The notes under the pieces: generated by a model
Told to the model about the DNA's origin: nothing
The model's input: only the letters and a program-made list of their open reading frames with translations
The model's database searches: none
Assembly (NCBI GenBank): GCA_036676195.1
Contig: JAKFDK010000132.1
Coordinates: 5,394 to 69,393, forward strand
DNA length: 64,000 nt
Source of the DNA: JAKFDK01 sp036676195
GTDB taxonomy: Bacteria; Bacillota; Sulfobacillia; Symbiobacteriales; ZC4RG38
Direction of reading: 5' to 3'
Shown: positions 43,378 through 51,046 of the stretch, piece after piece
How the letters are laid out: every line of letters starts with the position of its first letter
How positions within the stretch are numbered: the stretch's first letter is position 1
Position numbers and translations under genes: made by a program

Positions 43378-43540
43378 GTCCTGGCAGGTCTCCTGACTTC
43401 CGGATCATCCCTTACCGGCGTCTTCCTGCCGCAAGCGACAGTGACATGGGCCGGCAGGCTCCCCGGTTACAGTGGCGCGACCGTGGCGGACTCACACCGC
43501 CTTCCCTTTTCACCCCGGATGGGGCACCAGTTCGTCAGGG
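43378..43540 (-). promoter_or_regulatory. Cobalamin riboswitch 2 (btu-cob operon)
   Basis: The minus strand has GGTGCCCCATCCGGGG, AAAAGGGAAGGCGGTGTGAG, GCGCCACTGTAACCGGGGAG and the B12-box GTCAGGAGACCTGCC. It should repress the eight-gene btuC-to-cbiB transcript through the terminator at 43245. The sequence upstream to 43681 shows no gene. Confidence 0.95.
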
Positions 43541-43681
43541 TTATTCTGTTGACGGTAATGTACCATGGAAACCGTCTTCACGTCCAGACAGATGATGTCA
43601 GCCGGACGGGTGACTTTACCAGTGCCATTTTCATATAATAGATTCAGGTGCGCCAGACGTCCGGCTACCCCGACGCGACGC

Positions 43682-43710
43682 TTGCAATTTCTGGACAGAA
43701 GGAGTATAGT
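43682..43710 (+). promoter_or_regulatory. Promoter of infA
   Basis: TTGCAA (43682-43687), a 17-nt spacer and TATAGT (43705-43710). The transcript would have about 115 nt of leader. Confidence 0.72.
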
Positions 43711-43766
43711 TAGTGGGTCCTGATCAAATCAGTGTCGCCCCACCCTACTTCCATCCTACTTCCCAT

Positions 43767-43799
43767 AGCACTCGGAATAAGCCGAGTGCTGTCTTTATT
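43767..43799 (+). terminator. Leader hairpin upstream of infA
   Basis: AGCACTCGG and CCGAGTGCT pair over AATAAG, followed by GTCTTTATT. It resembles a weak attenuator inside the infA leader. Confidence 0.5.
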
Positions 43800-43833
43800 G
43801 GGTCGTCCCACTTACACGAAAGGAGGTGCTCTC

Positions 43834-44052
43834 CTGGCACGTGCAGATATGATCGAAGCCGAAGGTGTGGTTATGGAACCTCGCTCCAATGGGTTTTTCC
43901 TGGTCAAGCTGGAGCAGGGCCCGGAGGTGCTGGCACACATCGCCGGCAAACTGCGCAAGAATTTTATCCGTGTTATCCCCGGGGACCGGGTTGTCGTTGA
44001 ACTCAGCCCCTACGACTTAACGCGCGGGATCATTACGTTCCGGCACAGGTAA
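43834..44052 (+). CDS. infA: Translation initiation factor IF-1 with CTG start
   Basis: IF-1 binds the 30S A site during initiation. The product contains DMIEAEGVVMEPRSNGFFLV and the diagnostic PGDRVVVELSPYDLTRGIIT end. Starting at CTG 43834 gives exactly 72 residues, the canonical length. The SD AGGAGG is 7 nt upstream of that CTG. The only in-frame ATG (43849) would remove five residues and sit 22 nt from the SD. The gene is alone, not in a ribosomal-protein operon. Confidence 0.9.
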   Translation: MARADMIEAEGVVMEPRSNGFFLVKLEQGPEVLAHIAGKLRKNFIRVIPGDRVVVELSPYDLTRGIITFRHR

Positions 44053-44067
44053 ATCCATAAGTAAGGC

Positions 44068-44100
44068 GGGGTCGGGTCCTCATGGACCCGGCCCTGTCGC
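44068..44100 (+). terminator. Terminator after infA
   Basis: GGGTCGGGTCC and GGACCCGGCCC pair over a TCAT loop with one wobble. The T-tract is poor (TGTC). Confidence 0.6.
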
Positions 44101-44128
44101 GGTTTGGCGCGCCCAGTCATACGGACGG

Positions 44129-44548
44129 TTAATCGCGCGTGGGTTCTCCGGCCCCGGGCACCGTCAGATTCCGCTTCACCCGTCCGACTGTCCGGTCCCG
44201 CAGTTCCACCTTCATGCCGTGGGGGTGCGGTCCCCGGGTGAGAACCCGAAAAACCGTCCCTTCCACGCCGCCCTCCGCCCCGCCGCCGGACCGGCGGGAA
44301 AGCTGCTGCGCCTTGGTCTCCACCACCACCTGATCCCCGGGCTCCACCACCCGCCGCCGCTCCGGGAAAACCGGGGCTGCCGTTATCGCCGCGGCCGGGC
44401 GGGGATCCAGCGACCAGACAGCCGCGTCGCCTTCCACCGCCACGCCGGACAATACATAATTTCCGGCGGCAGTATACCACTGCAGGTCCTGCAAGGCCGC
44501 AGCCAGCGATTTCAGATCGACCAGACTGGCTCGGATCTCGTGTGACAT
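44129..44548 (-). CDS. YwbE-like (DUF2196) domain protein with N-terminal extension
   Basis: The C-terminal part (about residues 90-135) matches the YwbE/DUF2196 pattern: GTVFRVLTRGPHPHGMKVEL, then RDRTVGRVKRNL. YwbE proteins are usually only about 65 residues. Here about 90 extra residues precede it, starting MSHEIRASLVDLKSLAAALQ, and I do not recognise that part. The ATG at 44548 has only a weak AAAGG ahead. Function is unknown. It is convergent with infA. Confidence 0.68.
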   Translation of the reverse strand: MSHEIRASLVDLKSLAAALQDLQWYTAAGNYVLSGVAVEGDAAVWSLDPRPAAAITAAPVFPERRRVVEPGDQVVVETKAQQLSRRSGGGAEGGVEGTVFRVLTRGPHPHGMKVELRDRTVGRVKRNLTVPGAGEPTRD

Positions 44549-44795
44549 ATGCCTTTTGCCCCTGTTCCGCAAGCTGTTTTCCCGCTGAGCCAGCCATACC
44601 GTCCCGGCAATTTCAAAAGCCTCAGGGCCGCTACGGATATGAAAAAGGCCAACGCCTATGCTATCCTGGAACGACTTTGCGCGCAAGGCCGCCTGTTCCG
44701 GCACCCACCGCCGGCACAGCAGACAGCCGCCGCCCGGTCCCGAGCGAAGTCACGGGCAGGCAGCGGTGGCATAACGCGCCCGGGAGGTCGACACG

Positions 44796-45971
44796 GTGCA
44801 CAGGCGCACCCTGGGGATCTTGTTTGCCGTGCTGTTTCTGGTCATGCTGGGCTTCTCCATCCTTTTTCCCATTGAACCATATTACGTACTCTCCTTCGGG
44901 GCCACCAGCCGGACCATGGGCTGGCTGCTGGCCACGTACTCGCTGGCCCAATTCGTTTTCAGCCCGCTCTGGGGTCGGCTGTCAGATCGAATCGGCCGCA
45001 AGCCGGTGATCATGATCGGGCTGGCCGGCTATGGTGCTGCCATGGCCCTGTTCGCCATCGCCGGATCCATTCCGTTCCTGTTCTTCGCCCGAGCCCTGGC
45101 CGGAGTCCTCTCTTCCGCCACTCTCCCCACCGCCATGGCCGTGGTTGCTGATACGACCGGCAGCGAAGACCGGGCCAAAGGCATGGGGATCCTGGGGGCC
45201 GCCTTTGGCCTGGGCGTGATCTTTGGCCCCTTCTTTGGCGGAGTGCTGGGGGAACTGAGCCTGCGGCTGCCCTTCTTTGTCACAGCCGGCCTCTCCGGGC
45301 TCACCCTGCTCGTAGTGGCAGCCATTTTACCGGAATCCCTGCGGCCAGGTATTCACACCCGAAAAGCGGCAGCCGTACGAACCAGGTGGGCCGCCCTGAC
45401 ACGGGATACGGTTGCCCTGTATGGGCTGGCCTTTGTAGTTACATTCTCCCTGGCCGGCCTGGAAACAGCCTTTCCCTTCCTGGCGGCGGACCGGCTTGGG
45501 CTGACCCAGCGCTCCGTCGGTTACGTTTACGCGATCATGGGCCTGGTGGGGGCGGCCGTCCAGGGCGGTCTGGTGGGCCGCCTCAAGCACATACTGGGCG
45601 AAGAGCGGATGATTCTGGCCGGACTCCTGCTCAGCGCCACGGGAATGGCGACCATCGCCTTCAGCCAGTCCACCGGCCTGGCCACCGCCGGCCTGAGTAT
45701 CTTTGCCGCCGGCCACGGACTGATTCGGCCCGCCAACGCCGCCTTGATCTCCCGCCGGGCCCCGGTCGGCCATGGTCTGGCCATCGGCATTCTTGATTCC
45801 ATGGACTCGCTTGGCCGGATTCTGGGCCCAGTCACCGGTGGCCTGCTCTATGCACGGGCAGACTTCCTGCCGTTCCTCAGCGGAACCGGCCTGAACCTGC
45901 TGACGCTGGTTATTTTTCTGCTCCTGCTGCTGGCCTTGCGGCGCCAGGGTCCGGCGCCAGACATCTCCTGA
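44796..45971 (+). CDS. MFS transporter, probable drug efflux (DHA1-like)
   Basis: This is a 12-TM major facilitator of 391 residues. Motif A reads GRLSDRIGRKPVIMIGLAG after TM2, and ATYSLAQFVFSPLWG leads into it. IFGPFFGGVLGE is the motif C-like antiporter region. The GTG at 44796 has GGAGG 8 nt upstream. The sequence does not reveal the substrate. No regulator is directly adjacent. Confidence 0.88.
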   Translation: MHRRTLGILFAVLFLVMLGFSILFPIEPYYVLSFGATSRTMGWLLATYSLAQFVFSPLWGRLSDRIGRKPVIMIGLAGYGAAMALFAIAGSIPFLFFARALAGVLSSATLPTAMAVVADTTGSEDRAKGMGILGAAFGLGVIFGPFFGGVLGELSLRLPFFVTAGLSGLTLLVVAAILPESLRPGIHTRKAAAVRTRWAALTRDTVALYGLAFVVTFSLAGLETAFPFLAADRLGLTQRSVGYVYAIMGLVGAAVQGGLVGRLKHILGEERMILAGLLLSATGMATIAFSQSTGLATAGLSIFAAGHGLIRPANAALISRRAPVGHGLAIGILDSMDSLGRILGPVTGGLLYARADFLPFLSGTGLNLLTLVIFLLLLLALRRQGPAPDIS

Positions 45972-46043
45972 CAGCCATCGCTTTCCGAGTCGCCAGTATG
46001 GCCGTCGCTGTCCCGGCCAAGCTAATACCGGGAGGGACCGGAG

Positions 46044-46271
46044 ATGAAAATGGAGGCTGTCCAGCAGGAACTGCAGCGCTGGGGCGAATTGCTGGTGACC
46101 ACGGCGGCCGGAGAAGGCTATGAGATCCACTTGGGCGACACAGAATTCGATACCCAGGCCGGCGTGATCCGCCTCAAGACCCCTGACGCCGATTTCGTGA
46201 TCGGCGGCGACTCCGTTGAAAGCATCCAGAAGCATTACGGGCACCCGATCGGCAAGGGCGCTCACCGCTAG
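46044..46271 (+). CDS. Hypothetical protein, 75 aa
   Basis: The protein is acidic and soluble, starting MKMEAVQQELQRWGELLVTT and including GYEIHLGDTEFDTQAGVIRL. A predicted helix is followed by beta-rich sequence. GGGAGG lies 8 nt before the ATG, so it is likely to be translated. I do not recognise a family. It is 72 nt after the MFS gene and 130 nt before the cassette 2 promoter. Confidence 0.65.
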   Translation: MKMEAVQQELQRWGELLVTTAAGEGYEIHLGDTEFDTQAGVIRLKTPDADFVIGGDSVESIQKHYGHPIGKGAHR

Positions 46272-46399
46272 AACATGGCCGCATGGCGCCCCGCTCCCCC
46301 CGTAGGAACACCTGCGGGGGGAGCAAGCGTTCGGGAAAGTCTTCATCTACCGGCCGAAACGGGCTGCCAGGGGGGAGAAAGCAACCTTGGCAGAGAATG

Positions 46400-46429
46400 T
46401 TGACCAACGTACGGGAAGTATGGCATAAT
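46400..46429 (+). promoter_or_regulatory. Promoter of TPR-peptide cassette 2
   Basis: TTGACC (46400-46405), an 18-nt spacer and CATAAT (46424-46429). The palindrome at 46432 follows directly. Confidence 0.75.
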
Positions 46430-46431
46430 CT

Positions 46432-46446
46432 ACCTGTAGTACAGGT
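46432..46446. promoter_or_regulatory. Operator-like palindrome at the cassette 2 start site
   Basis: ACCTGTA-G-TACAGGT is a perfect 7-bp inverted repeat. It begins 2 nt after the -10 box and would cover the transcription start. Repression by a dimeric regulator is the simplest reading. Confidence 0.6.
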
Positions 46447-46490
46447 GGGTTGTGCCAGCCCTTTTTACATGTGGACTGGTGGTGACTGGC

Positions 46491-47399
46491 ATGACCGAAC
46501 TGGAGCGTGTTCGGGATCTGGTGCGGCGGGGGGAATTCCGGGCGGCTTTGCGTCTAATCGACATGCTGGACCAGGACCAGGCGTTCGCAATGGAACAGCG
46601 CTCGACCCTTTATGTCCAGGCAGTCCGGGCTGAGGCAGGTCTCCGCCACGTACACGCGGCCGCGAAATGGTCAGATAAAGCACTTGAAGCGGCGGAGCGC
46701 TGGGGTACGTGGGATGACGTCGGAGTCGCCCGTCTGCACGCCGGCCTCATCTACCGGGAACTGGGGGATACCGTGCGGGCCCTGCAATGGCTGCAGCTTT
46801 TTCTCACCCACCTGGACCGATACCCGTCCCACGCGGAATCAGCCGGAATCGCCTACTACAATCTGGGGCTCGTACATAGAATGAGGCGGGAAACCCAGGC
46901 CGCACTGGCTGCCTACGACCAGGCCATCCAGCACCTGCATAACCAGCCGCGGGCACTTCTCTGCACCCACCACAACAAGGCGTGGCTTCTCCTGCTCGAG
47001 GACCGGCTCGCCGAGGCTGCGCCACATATTCAGGCCGCCAGCGACCTTATCCCGGAAGATAACCCCACTGACCAGGTAATGAATCTTTGCCTGCGGGCCT
47101 TGCGGCTGCAACGGCAAGGCAACGTCGCCGCCTCGATCAGCCTATGTGAAGAGATTCTTACCCGCCAGGATCTGCCGCCGCTGGCGACCGGTCAGGCGGC
47201 GTGGATCGCAGCCGAAAACGCGTTGCGTGTCAACGCCTGGGAACAGGCTCGTGAATTCGCCGAGGTTGCCATCCAACATGCCCTGGACGCAAAAGAGCCA
47301 ACGCTCATGAATGCAGTCCACGACGTCCGCCGCCGGCTCCATGCCCTCACATCACTGGCAGGGCAAACAGGTTCATCCGCTACCGGCGGACCCGCGTAA
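46491..47399 (+). CDS. TPR-repeat receptor-like protein 2 (Rap/RRNPP-like, no HTH)
   Basis: This helical TPR protein of 302 residues is a paralogue of the protein at 34297-35181. TPR pairs include YYNLGLVHRMRRETQAALAA and HHNKAWLLLLEDRLAEAAPH. The latter aligns with HQSAAWLLLRKGQAAAAEKH of paralogue 1. The C-terminal EPTLMNAVHDVRRRL is also shared. There is no HTH, signal peptide or membrane segment. I chose the ATG at 46491 (MTELERVRDLVRRGEF), because it aligns with the start of paralogue 1; a GTG at 46452 is possible. A peptide gene follows. Confidence 0.8.
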   Translation: MTELERVRDLVRRGEFRAALRLIDMLDQDQAFAMEQRSTLYVQAVRAEAGLRHVHAAAKWSDKALEAAERWGTWDDVGVARLHAGLIYRELGDTVRALQWLQLFLTHLDRYPSHAESAGIAYYNLGLVHRMRRETQAALAAYDQAIQHLHNQPRALLCTHHNKAWLLLLEDRLAEAAPHIQAASDLIPEDNPTDQVMNLCLRALRLQRQGNVAASISLCEEILTRQDLPPLATGQAAWIAAENALRVNAWEQAREFAEVAIQHALDAKEPTLMNAVHDVRRRLHALTSLAGQTGSSATGGPA

Positions 47400-47411
47400 G
47401 CGTTTCTGCCC

Positions 47412-47432
47412 GGGTGGCCCTTCTGGCCACCC
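47412..47432 (+). other. Hairpin between TPR 2 and its peptide gene
   Basis: GGGTGGCC and GGCCACCC pair over a 5-nt loop and are followed by CGACTTTGG. It may be an attenuator lowering peptide expression relative to the receptor. The gap in cassette 1 holds a similar hairpin. Confidence 0.55.
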
Positions 47433-47485
47433 CGACTTTGGTCCGGGGTTTTGCCAGCAGCAAAGTCAGCGAAGGAGGGATCCGG

Positions 47486-47590
47486 GTGCGCGGGAAGGGT
47501 GCGGTCCTGTGGCTGGCATTTCTTATGGTCGCTTCTTGGGCAACCACTGCGTTTGCTGAGTACGGAACGCTGTGGGTGGTTCACCGCTAA
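47486..47590 (+). CDS. Secreted signalling pro-peptide candidate 2 (34 aa)
   Basis: This 34-codon gene starts with GTG, with GAAGGAGG 7 nt upstream, 86 nt after TPR 2. The protein starts MRGKG, then has a hydrophobic core AVLWLAFLMVASWATT and an AFA site at residues 22-24. The last ten residues are EYGTLWVVHR. Layout, length and position mirror pro-peptide 1, while the mature tail differs except for an aromatic W and terminal R. Export by Sec and cleavage after AFA are inferred. A strong convergent terminator follows. Confidence 0.72.
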   Translation: MRGKGAVLWLAFLMVASWATTAFAEYGTLWVVHR

Positions 47591-47623
47591 AAATGGGGGG
47601 CTCCGGGACGGGGGGACCACCTC

Positions 47624-47672
47624 AAAAAGCACATGGGCGCCAGACGATCATGGCTGGCGCCCATGTGCTTCG
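47624..47672. terminator. Convergent terminator, cassette 2 / Fe-ADH
   Basis: AAGCACATGGGCGCCAG and its exact complement CTGGCGCCCATGTGCTT form a 17-bp stem with a 10-nt loop. The minus side continues TTTTTGAGG. Confidence 0.85.
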
Positions 47673-47688
47673 TGTCGCTGCCCGCCCC

Positions 47689-48843
47689 TCACACCCCCAG
47701 GTTGGCGCGAAACAGAGCGGTTGCATCCGCCACCGTGACCGGGCGGGGGTTTGTTTTCAGGACCGAATCGGTAGCCGCCAGTTCGGCTAGTTGCTCCGCC
47801 ACCGCCACCGTGGCCGGAACGCCGGCCTCCCGGAAGGAGGAAGGCAAACCGCATTCGCGGCGGAACGCGGCTACCGCAGCCACAGCCGCCAGCGGATCCG
47901 CCGGCGCCCCCATAGCCACCGCCACCTCAGCCAGCCGTTCCTGGCAAACCGGCAGGTTAAAGTGCATGGCCTCTGTGAGGGCCAGGGCACAACCTAGTCC
48001 ATGGTGCACATGAAACAGGGCACCGGCCGCATGGGCCATGGCGTGCGCCACCCCCAGCCAGGACTGGCCGAAAGCCATGGCCGCCTGGTTGGCAGCAACC
48101 AGCATGGCATACCGGGCCTTCAGGTCGTGCCCATCCTGAATGGCAACAGGCAAAAAGGTCCGACTGAGCCGGATGGCCTGCAGAGCCAGCGCGTCTGAAA
48201 AGGGGTTATGCTGCTGGCTCAGATACGTTTCCACGGCGTGGCAGAAAGCATCAAAACCGGTCCAGGCCGTCAGTTGCGCCGGCAACCCTACCGTCAGTTC
48301 CGGTGCGAGCACGGCCAGGTCCGGAGCCACGTGATACCCGGCAATGGAGACTTTACGCTGGGTCTTTTCGTCCAGAAAAACCGCCACCGGCGTCACCTCT
48401 GAGCCGGTACCGGCGGTGGTCGGAACACAACACAGGCGCAACGCACTGGGCTGCCTGCTCCTGGTGTTGACCAGTTCCAGAATGTGACCCTTCAGGGTCA
48501 CCACCACGTTCACACCCTTGGCGGTGTCAATGACGCTGCCGCCGCCCACCGCCACCAGGGTATCTGCCTTACATTCCACCGCCGCCTGTGCGGCAGCCAT
48601 GACCGCACCGGCCTCCGTATCCGCCCGGCAGCCGGAAAACACCCCGGTTACCTCTATCTTTCCGGATACCGCCGCCCCCACGGCATCGGCACACCCGACC
48701 GCCTTTACACACGGGTCTGTCACCAGCAGTACCCGTCGGGCACCGAGTCTGGCCAGTTCATCGCCCACCCGGGCCAGAGCCTCGGGTCCGCCGATCACGC
48801 GGGTGGGATTATAAATACGATAGACGTCAGGAAAGTCCCACAT
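47689..48843 (-). CDS. Iron-containing alcohol dehydrogenase (group III)
   Basis: This is an NAD(P)- and Fe-dependent alcohol dehydrogenase-type enzyme. The nucleotide motif is VAVGGGSVIDTAKGV. The metal ligands lie in DAFCHAVETYLS and GVAHAMAHAAGALFHVHHGL. The length of 384 residues is typical. AGGAG precedes the ATG. It is downstream of the SDR and acyl-CoA dehydrogenase genes on the same strand, with a 27-nt gap to the SDR, so they may act in one catabolic route. The substrate cannot be read from sequence. Confidence 0.92.
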   Translation of the reverse strand: MWDFPDVYRIYNPTRVIGGPEALARVGDELARLGARRVLLVTDPCVKAVGCADAVGAAVSGKIEVTGVFSGCRADTEAGAVMAAAQAAVECKADTLVAVGGGSVIDTAKGVNVVVTLKGHILELVNTRSRQPSALRLCCVPTTAGTGSEVTPVAVFLDEKTQRKVSIAGYHVAPDLAVLAPELTVGLPAQLTAWTGFDAFCHAVETYLSQQHNPFSDALALQAIRLSRTFLPVAIQDGHDLKARYAMLVAANQAAMAFGQSWLGVAHAMAHAAGALFHVHHGLGCALALTEAMHFNLPVCQERLAEVAVAMGAPADPLAAVAAVAAFRRECGLPSSFREAGVPATVAVAEQLAELAATDSVLKTNPRPVTVADATALFRANLGV

Positions 48844-48870
48844 GATCAGGCTCCTTCTTCCCCGGGCTCA

Positions 48871-49647
48871 TCACCACACCGTTGCCCCGCCGTCCACCGC
48901 CACCACCTGCCCGGTCATATAGCCCGAGGCATCAGAGGCAAACAGCAGGCACATCCCCTTCAGGTCATCGGGTCCGCCGAGCCGATGCAAGGGTGCCCGT
49001 TCCCGAATGCGTTCCTCTGCCCGCTCCAGGGTCCGGGAGGTCATTTTCGTGGGGAAGAACCCCGGGCAGATGCAGTTGACGCGGATGTTGTACGGAGCCC
49101 ATTCGGTTGCCAGCGCCCGGGTCAGATTCACAACGGCGCCCTTACTGGTATTATATCCCACGGTGCGCATGTAACGCGGGTCACTGCCGATCAGTCCGGC
49201 AACGCTGGCGATATTCACCACACGCCCGTCCTGTTGGGGAATGAAGAAGGTGCGGGCCACTGCCTGCGACACGGCAAAAGTGCCGTTGACGTTGACACGC
49301 ATCACTTTTTCAAAATCCGCCAGGGGCATCTCTTCGGCCGGAGCAGCCCAGGTGGTGCCAGCATTGTTAACCAGTACGTCCAGCCGCCCGTGAACGCGCT
49401 GAATCTCGGCCATCCAGCGCTGAATATCCTCCGGGCTGGCGATATCGCCCAGCAGGGCCATGGCCGAAATGCCAGATGCCTCGAGGTGGCGCTGTGCCTC
49501 CTCCAGATCCGCTGCGCGCCGGGCCGTAATCACCACGCTGGCGCCCGCCTCACCCAGGCCCTCCGCCATTTGCAGCCCCAGCCCCCGGCTGGCGCCGGTC
49601 ACCAAAGCCACTTTGCCCTTCAGAGACAGCAAATCCAACACATTCAC
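48871..49647 (-). CDS. Short-chain dehydrogenase/reductase
   Basis: This classical SDR of 258 residues has the cofactor motif VTGASRGLGLQMAEGL, NNAGTT, a catalytic Ser in NIASVAG and YNTSKGAVV as YxxxK. ITARR after the beta-2 strand suggests NADP(H), although this is not decisive. The start is a GTG at 49647 with GGGAGG 11 nt upstream. It is related to FabG and gluconate 5-dehydrogenases. It lies between acyl-CoA dehydrogenase and Fe-ADH genes. Confidence 0.92.
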   Translation of the reverse strand: MNVLDLLSLKGKVALVTGASRGLGLQMAEGLGEAGASVVITARRAADLEEAQRHLEASGISAMALLGDIASPEDIQRWMAEIQRVHGRLDVLVNNAGTTWAAPAEEMPLADFEKVMRVNVNGTFAVSQAVARTFFIPQQDGRVVNIASVAGLIGSDPRYMRTVGYNTSKGAVVNLTRALATEWAPYNIRVNCICPGFFPTKMTSRTLERAEERIRERAPLHRLGGPDDLKGMCLLFASDASGYMTGQVVAVDGGATVW

Positions 49648-49666
49648 GTTTCGGACGACCTCCCGC

Positions 49667-50812
49667 TCAGTACTCCGCTAACAACTGGTTGGCAATGATC
49701 AACTTCTGAATTTCCGAAGTGCCCTCATAAATCCGGGTAATGCGGGCATCCCGGTAAAACCGCTCCACCTCACTGGGCTTGAGATAGCCCATGCCACCAT
49801 GGACTTGTACGCCCCGGTCCGCCACCCGGGCCAGTGCCTCGGTCACAAACAATTTGGCCATACCGGCTTCCTTCAGTACCTTCTGGCCCTGGTCAGCCAT
49901 ACAGGCCGTCTGATAGGTCAGGGCCCGGCTGGCTGCCAGGTCTGTGGCCATTTCCGCCAGCATGGCCTGCACCAACTGGTGCTCTCCGATGGGCTTCCCC
50001 ATGGTCTTCCGCTCTTTGGCATGCCGGACCGACAACTCCAGGATCCGCTCCATCGCCCCCACCGAGCGGGCTGCCATGGTGGCGCGGCCCTTGGTCAGGA
50101 TTTTCAGGGCCGTGACATAGCCCTGCCCTTCCGGGCCAAGCAGATTTTCCGCCGGTACCTCACAATCGTCCAGATACAGGGTGCAGGTGTGGGAACCACG
50201 CAGCCCCATCTTCTCATCAGCCGGAGCCTTGCGAAATCCCGAGAAGTCGGCTTCAAGAATAAAGGCGCTCATGCCGCGGGTACCCCGGGTCGGATCCGTC
50301 ACGGCAATCAGGGTAAAAATGTCGGCATCGGGGCCGTTGGTGACGAAGCACTTCTGGCCGTTCAGAATCCAGCGGTCGCCCTTGCGTTCGGCTCGGGTGC
50401 GAATCGCCGTCGCATCTGACCCGGCATCCGGCTCGGTGAGTGAAAACGCGGCCAATCGCCGGCCCGCCGCCATGTCCGGCAGGTACCGGCGCTTCTGTTC
50501 ATCGGTTGCCATTTCCACAATACCGGTGGTGCCGATTCCGGTATGGGCCGTGATTACGGTGGCAAAGCCGTGGGAGGTGCGGCCCAACTGCTCGTACACC
50601 AGGGCCCGGCCGAATACCCCCAGACCCACCCCGCCATACTCTTCCGGAACGCTTAGACCGAAAAGACCCATTTGCCGGGTCAGTTCCATGAGATCCTCCG
50701 GGACACGGTCTTCTGCCTCGATTTGCTGTTCCCGGGGGAAACACTCACGTTCCACGAACTCACTGATGGCCTGCCGGAGATCCGCCAAGTCCTGAGGAAT
50801 ATTGAAGTCCAT
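49667..50812 (-). CDS. Acyl-CoA dehydrogenase
   Basis: This is an FAD-dependent alpha,beta-dehydrogenase of acyl-CoA thioesters. It shows the ACAD signature FSLTEPDAGSDATAIRT, WILNGQKCFVTNG, GVQVHGGMGYLKPSEVERFY and the catalytic glutamate in RIYEGTSEIQKLIIA. It is 381 residues. No good SD is near the ATG at 50812. A GTGCTG-TGAG-CAGCAC hairpin lies between GGAGGG and the start. Electron-transfer flavoprotein genes are not in the window. Confidence 0.94.
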   Translation of the reverse strand: MDFNIPQDLADLRQAISEFVERECFPREQQIEAEDRVPEDLMELTRQMGLFGLSVPEEYGGVGLGVFGRALVYEQLGRTSHGFATVITAHTGIGTTGIVEMATDEQKRRYLPDMAAGRRLAAFSLTEPDAGSDATAIRTRAERKGDRWILNGQKCFVTNGPDADIFTLIAVTDPTRGTRGMSAFILEADFSGFRKAPADEKMGLRGSHTCTLYLDDCEVPAENLLGPEGQGYVTALKILTKGRATMAARSVGAMERILELSVRHAKERKTMGKPIGEHQLVQAMLAEMATDLAASRALTYQTACMADQGQKVLKEAGMAKLFVTEALARVADRGVQVHGGMGYLKPSEVERFYRDARITRIYEGTSEIQKLIIANQLLAEY

Positions 50813-51046
50813 TTACGTCGGCGGGCAGTGCTGCTCACAGCACCCCCGGTCCCTCCTTCAATAGTTGGAGTATAAGTAAAAGCTCAGGCCTAAAACGTTC
50901 TACCGCCACGCCAATGGTTCCTCCATCTGCCGTATGAAGATCGTGGCCTGACCTGGCCTGCCGCAAGGATTTGGCCAGCCCAAAGGGGAACGTTAGAGCA
51001 ACTTGCCACAGAACTGTTTCTGAAGAAGGGAGAGAAACGAACCTGC

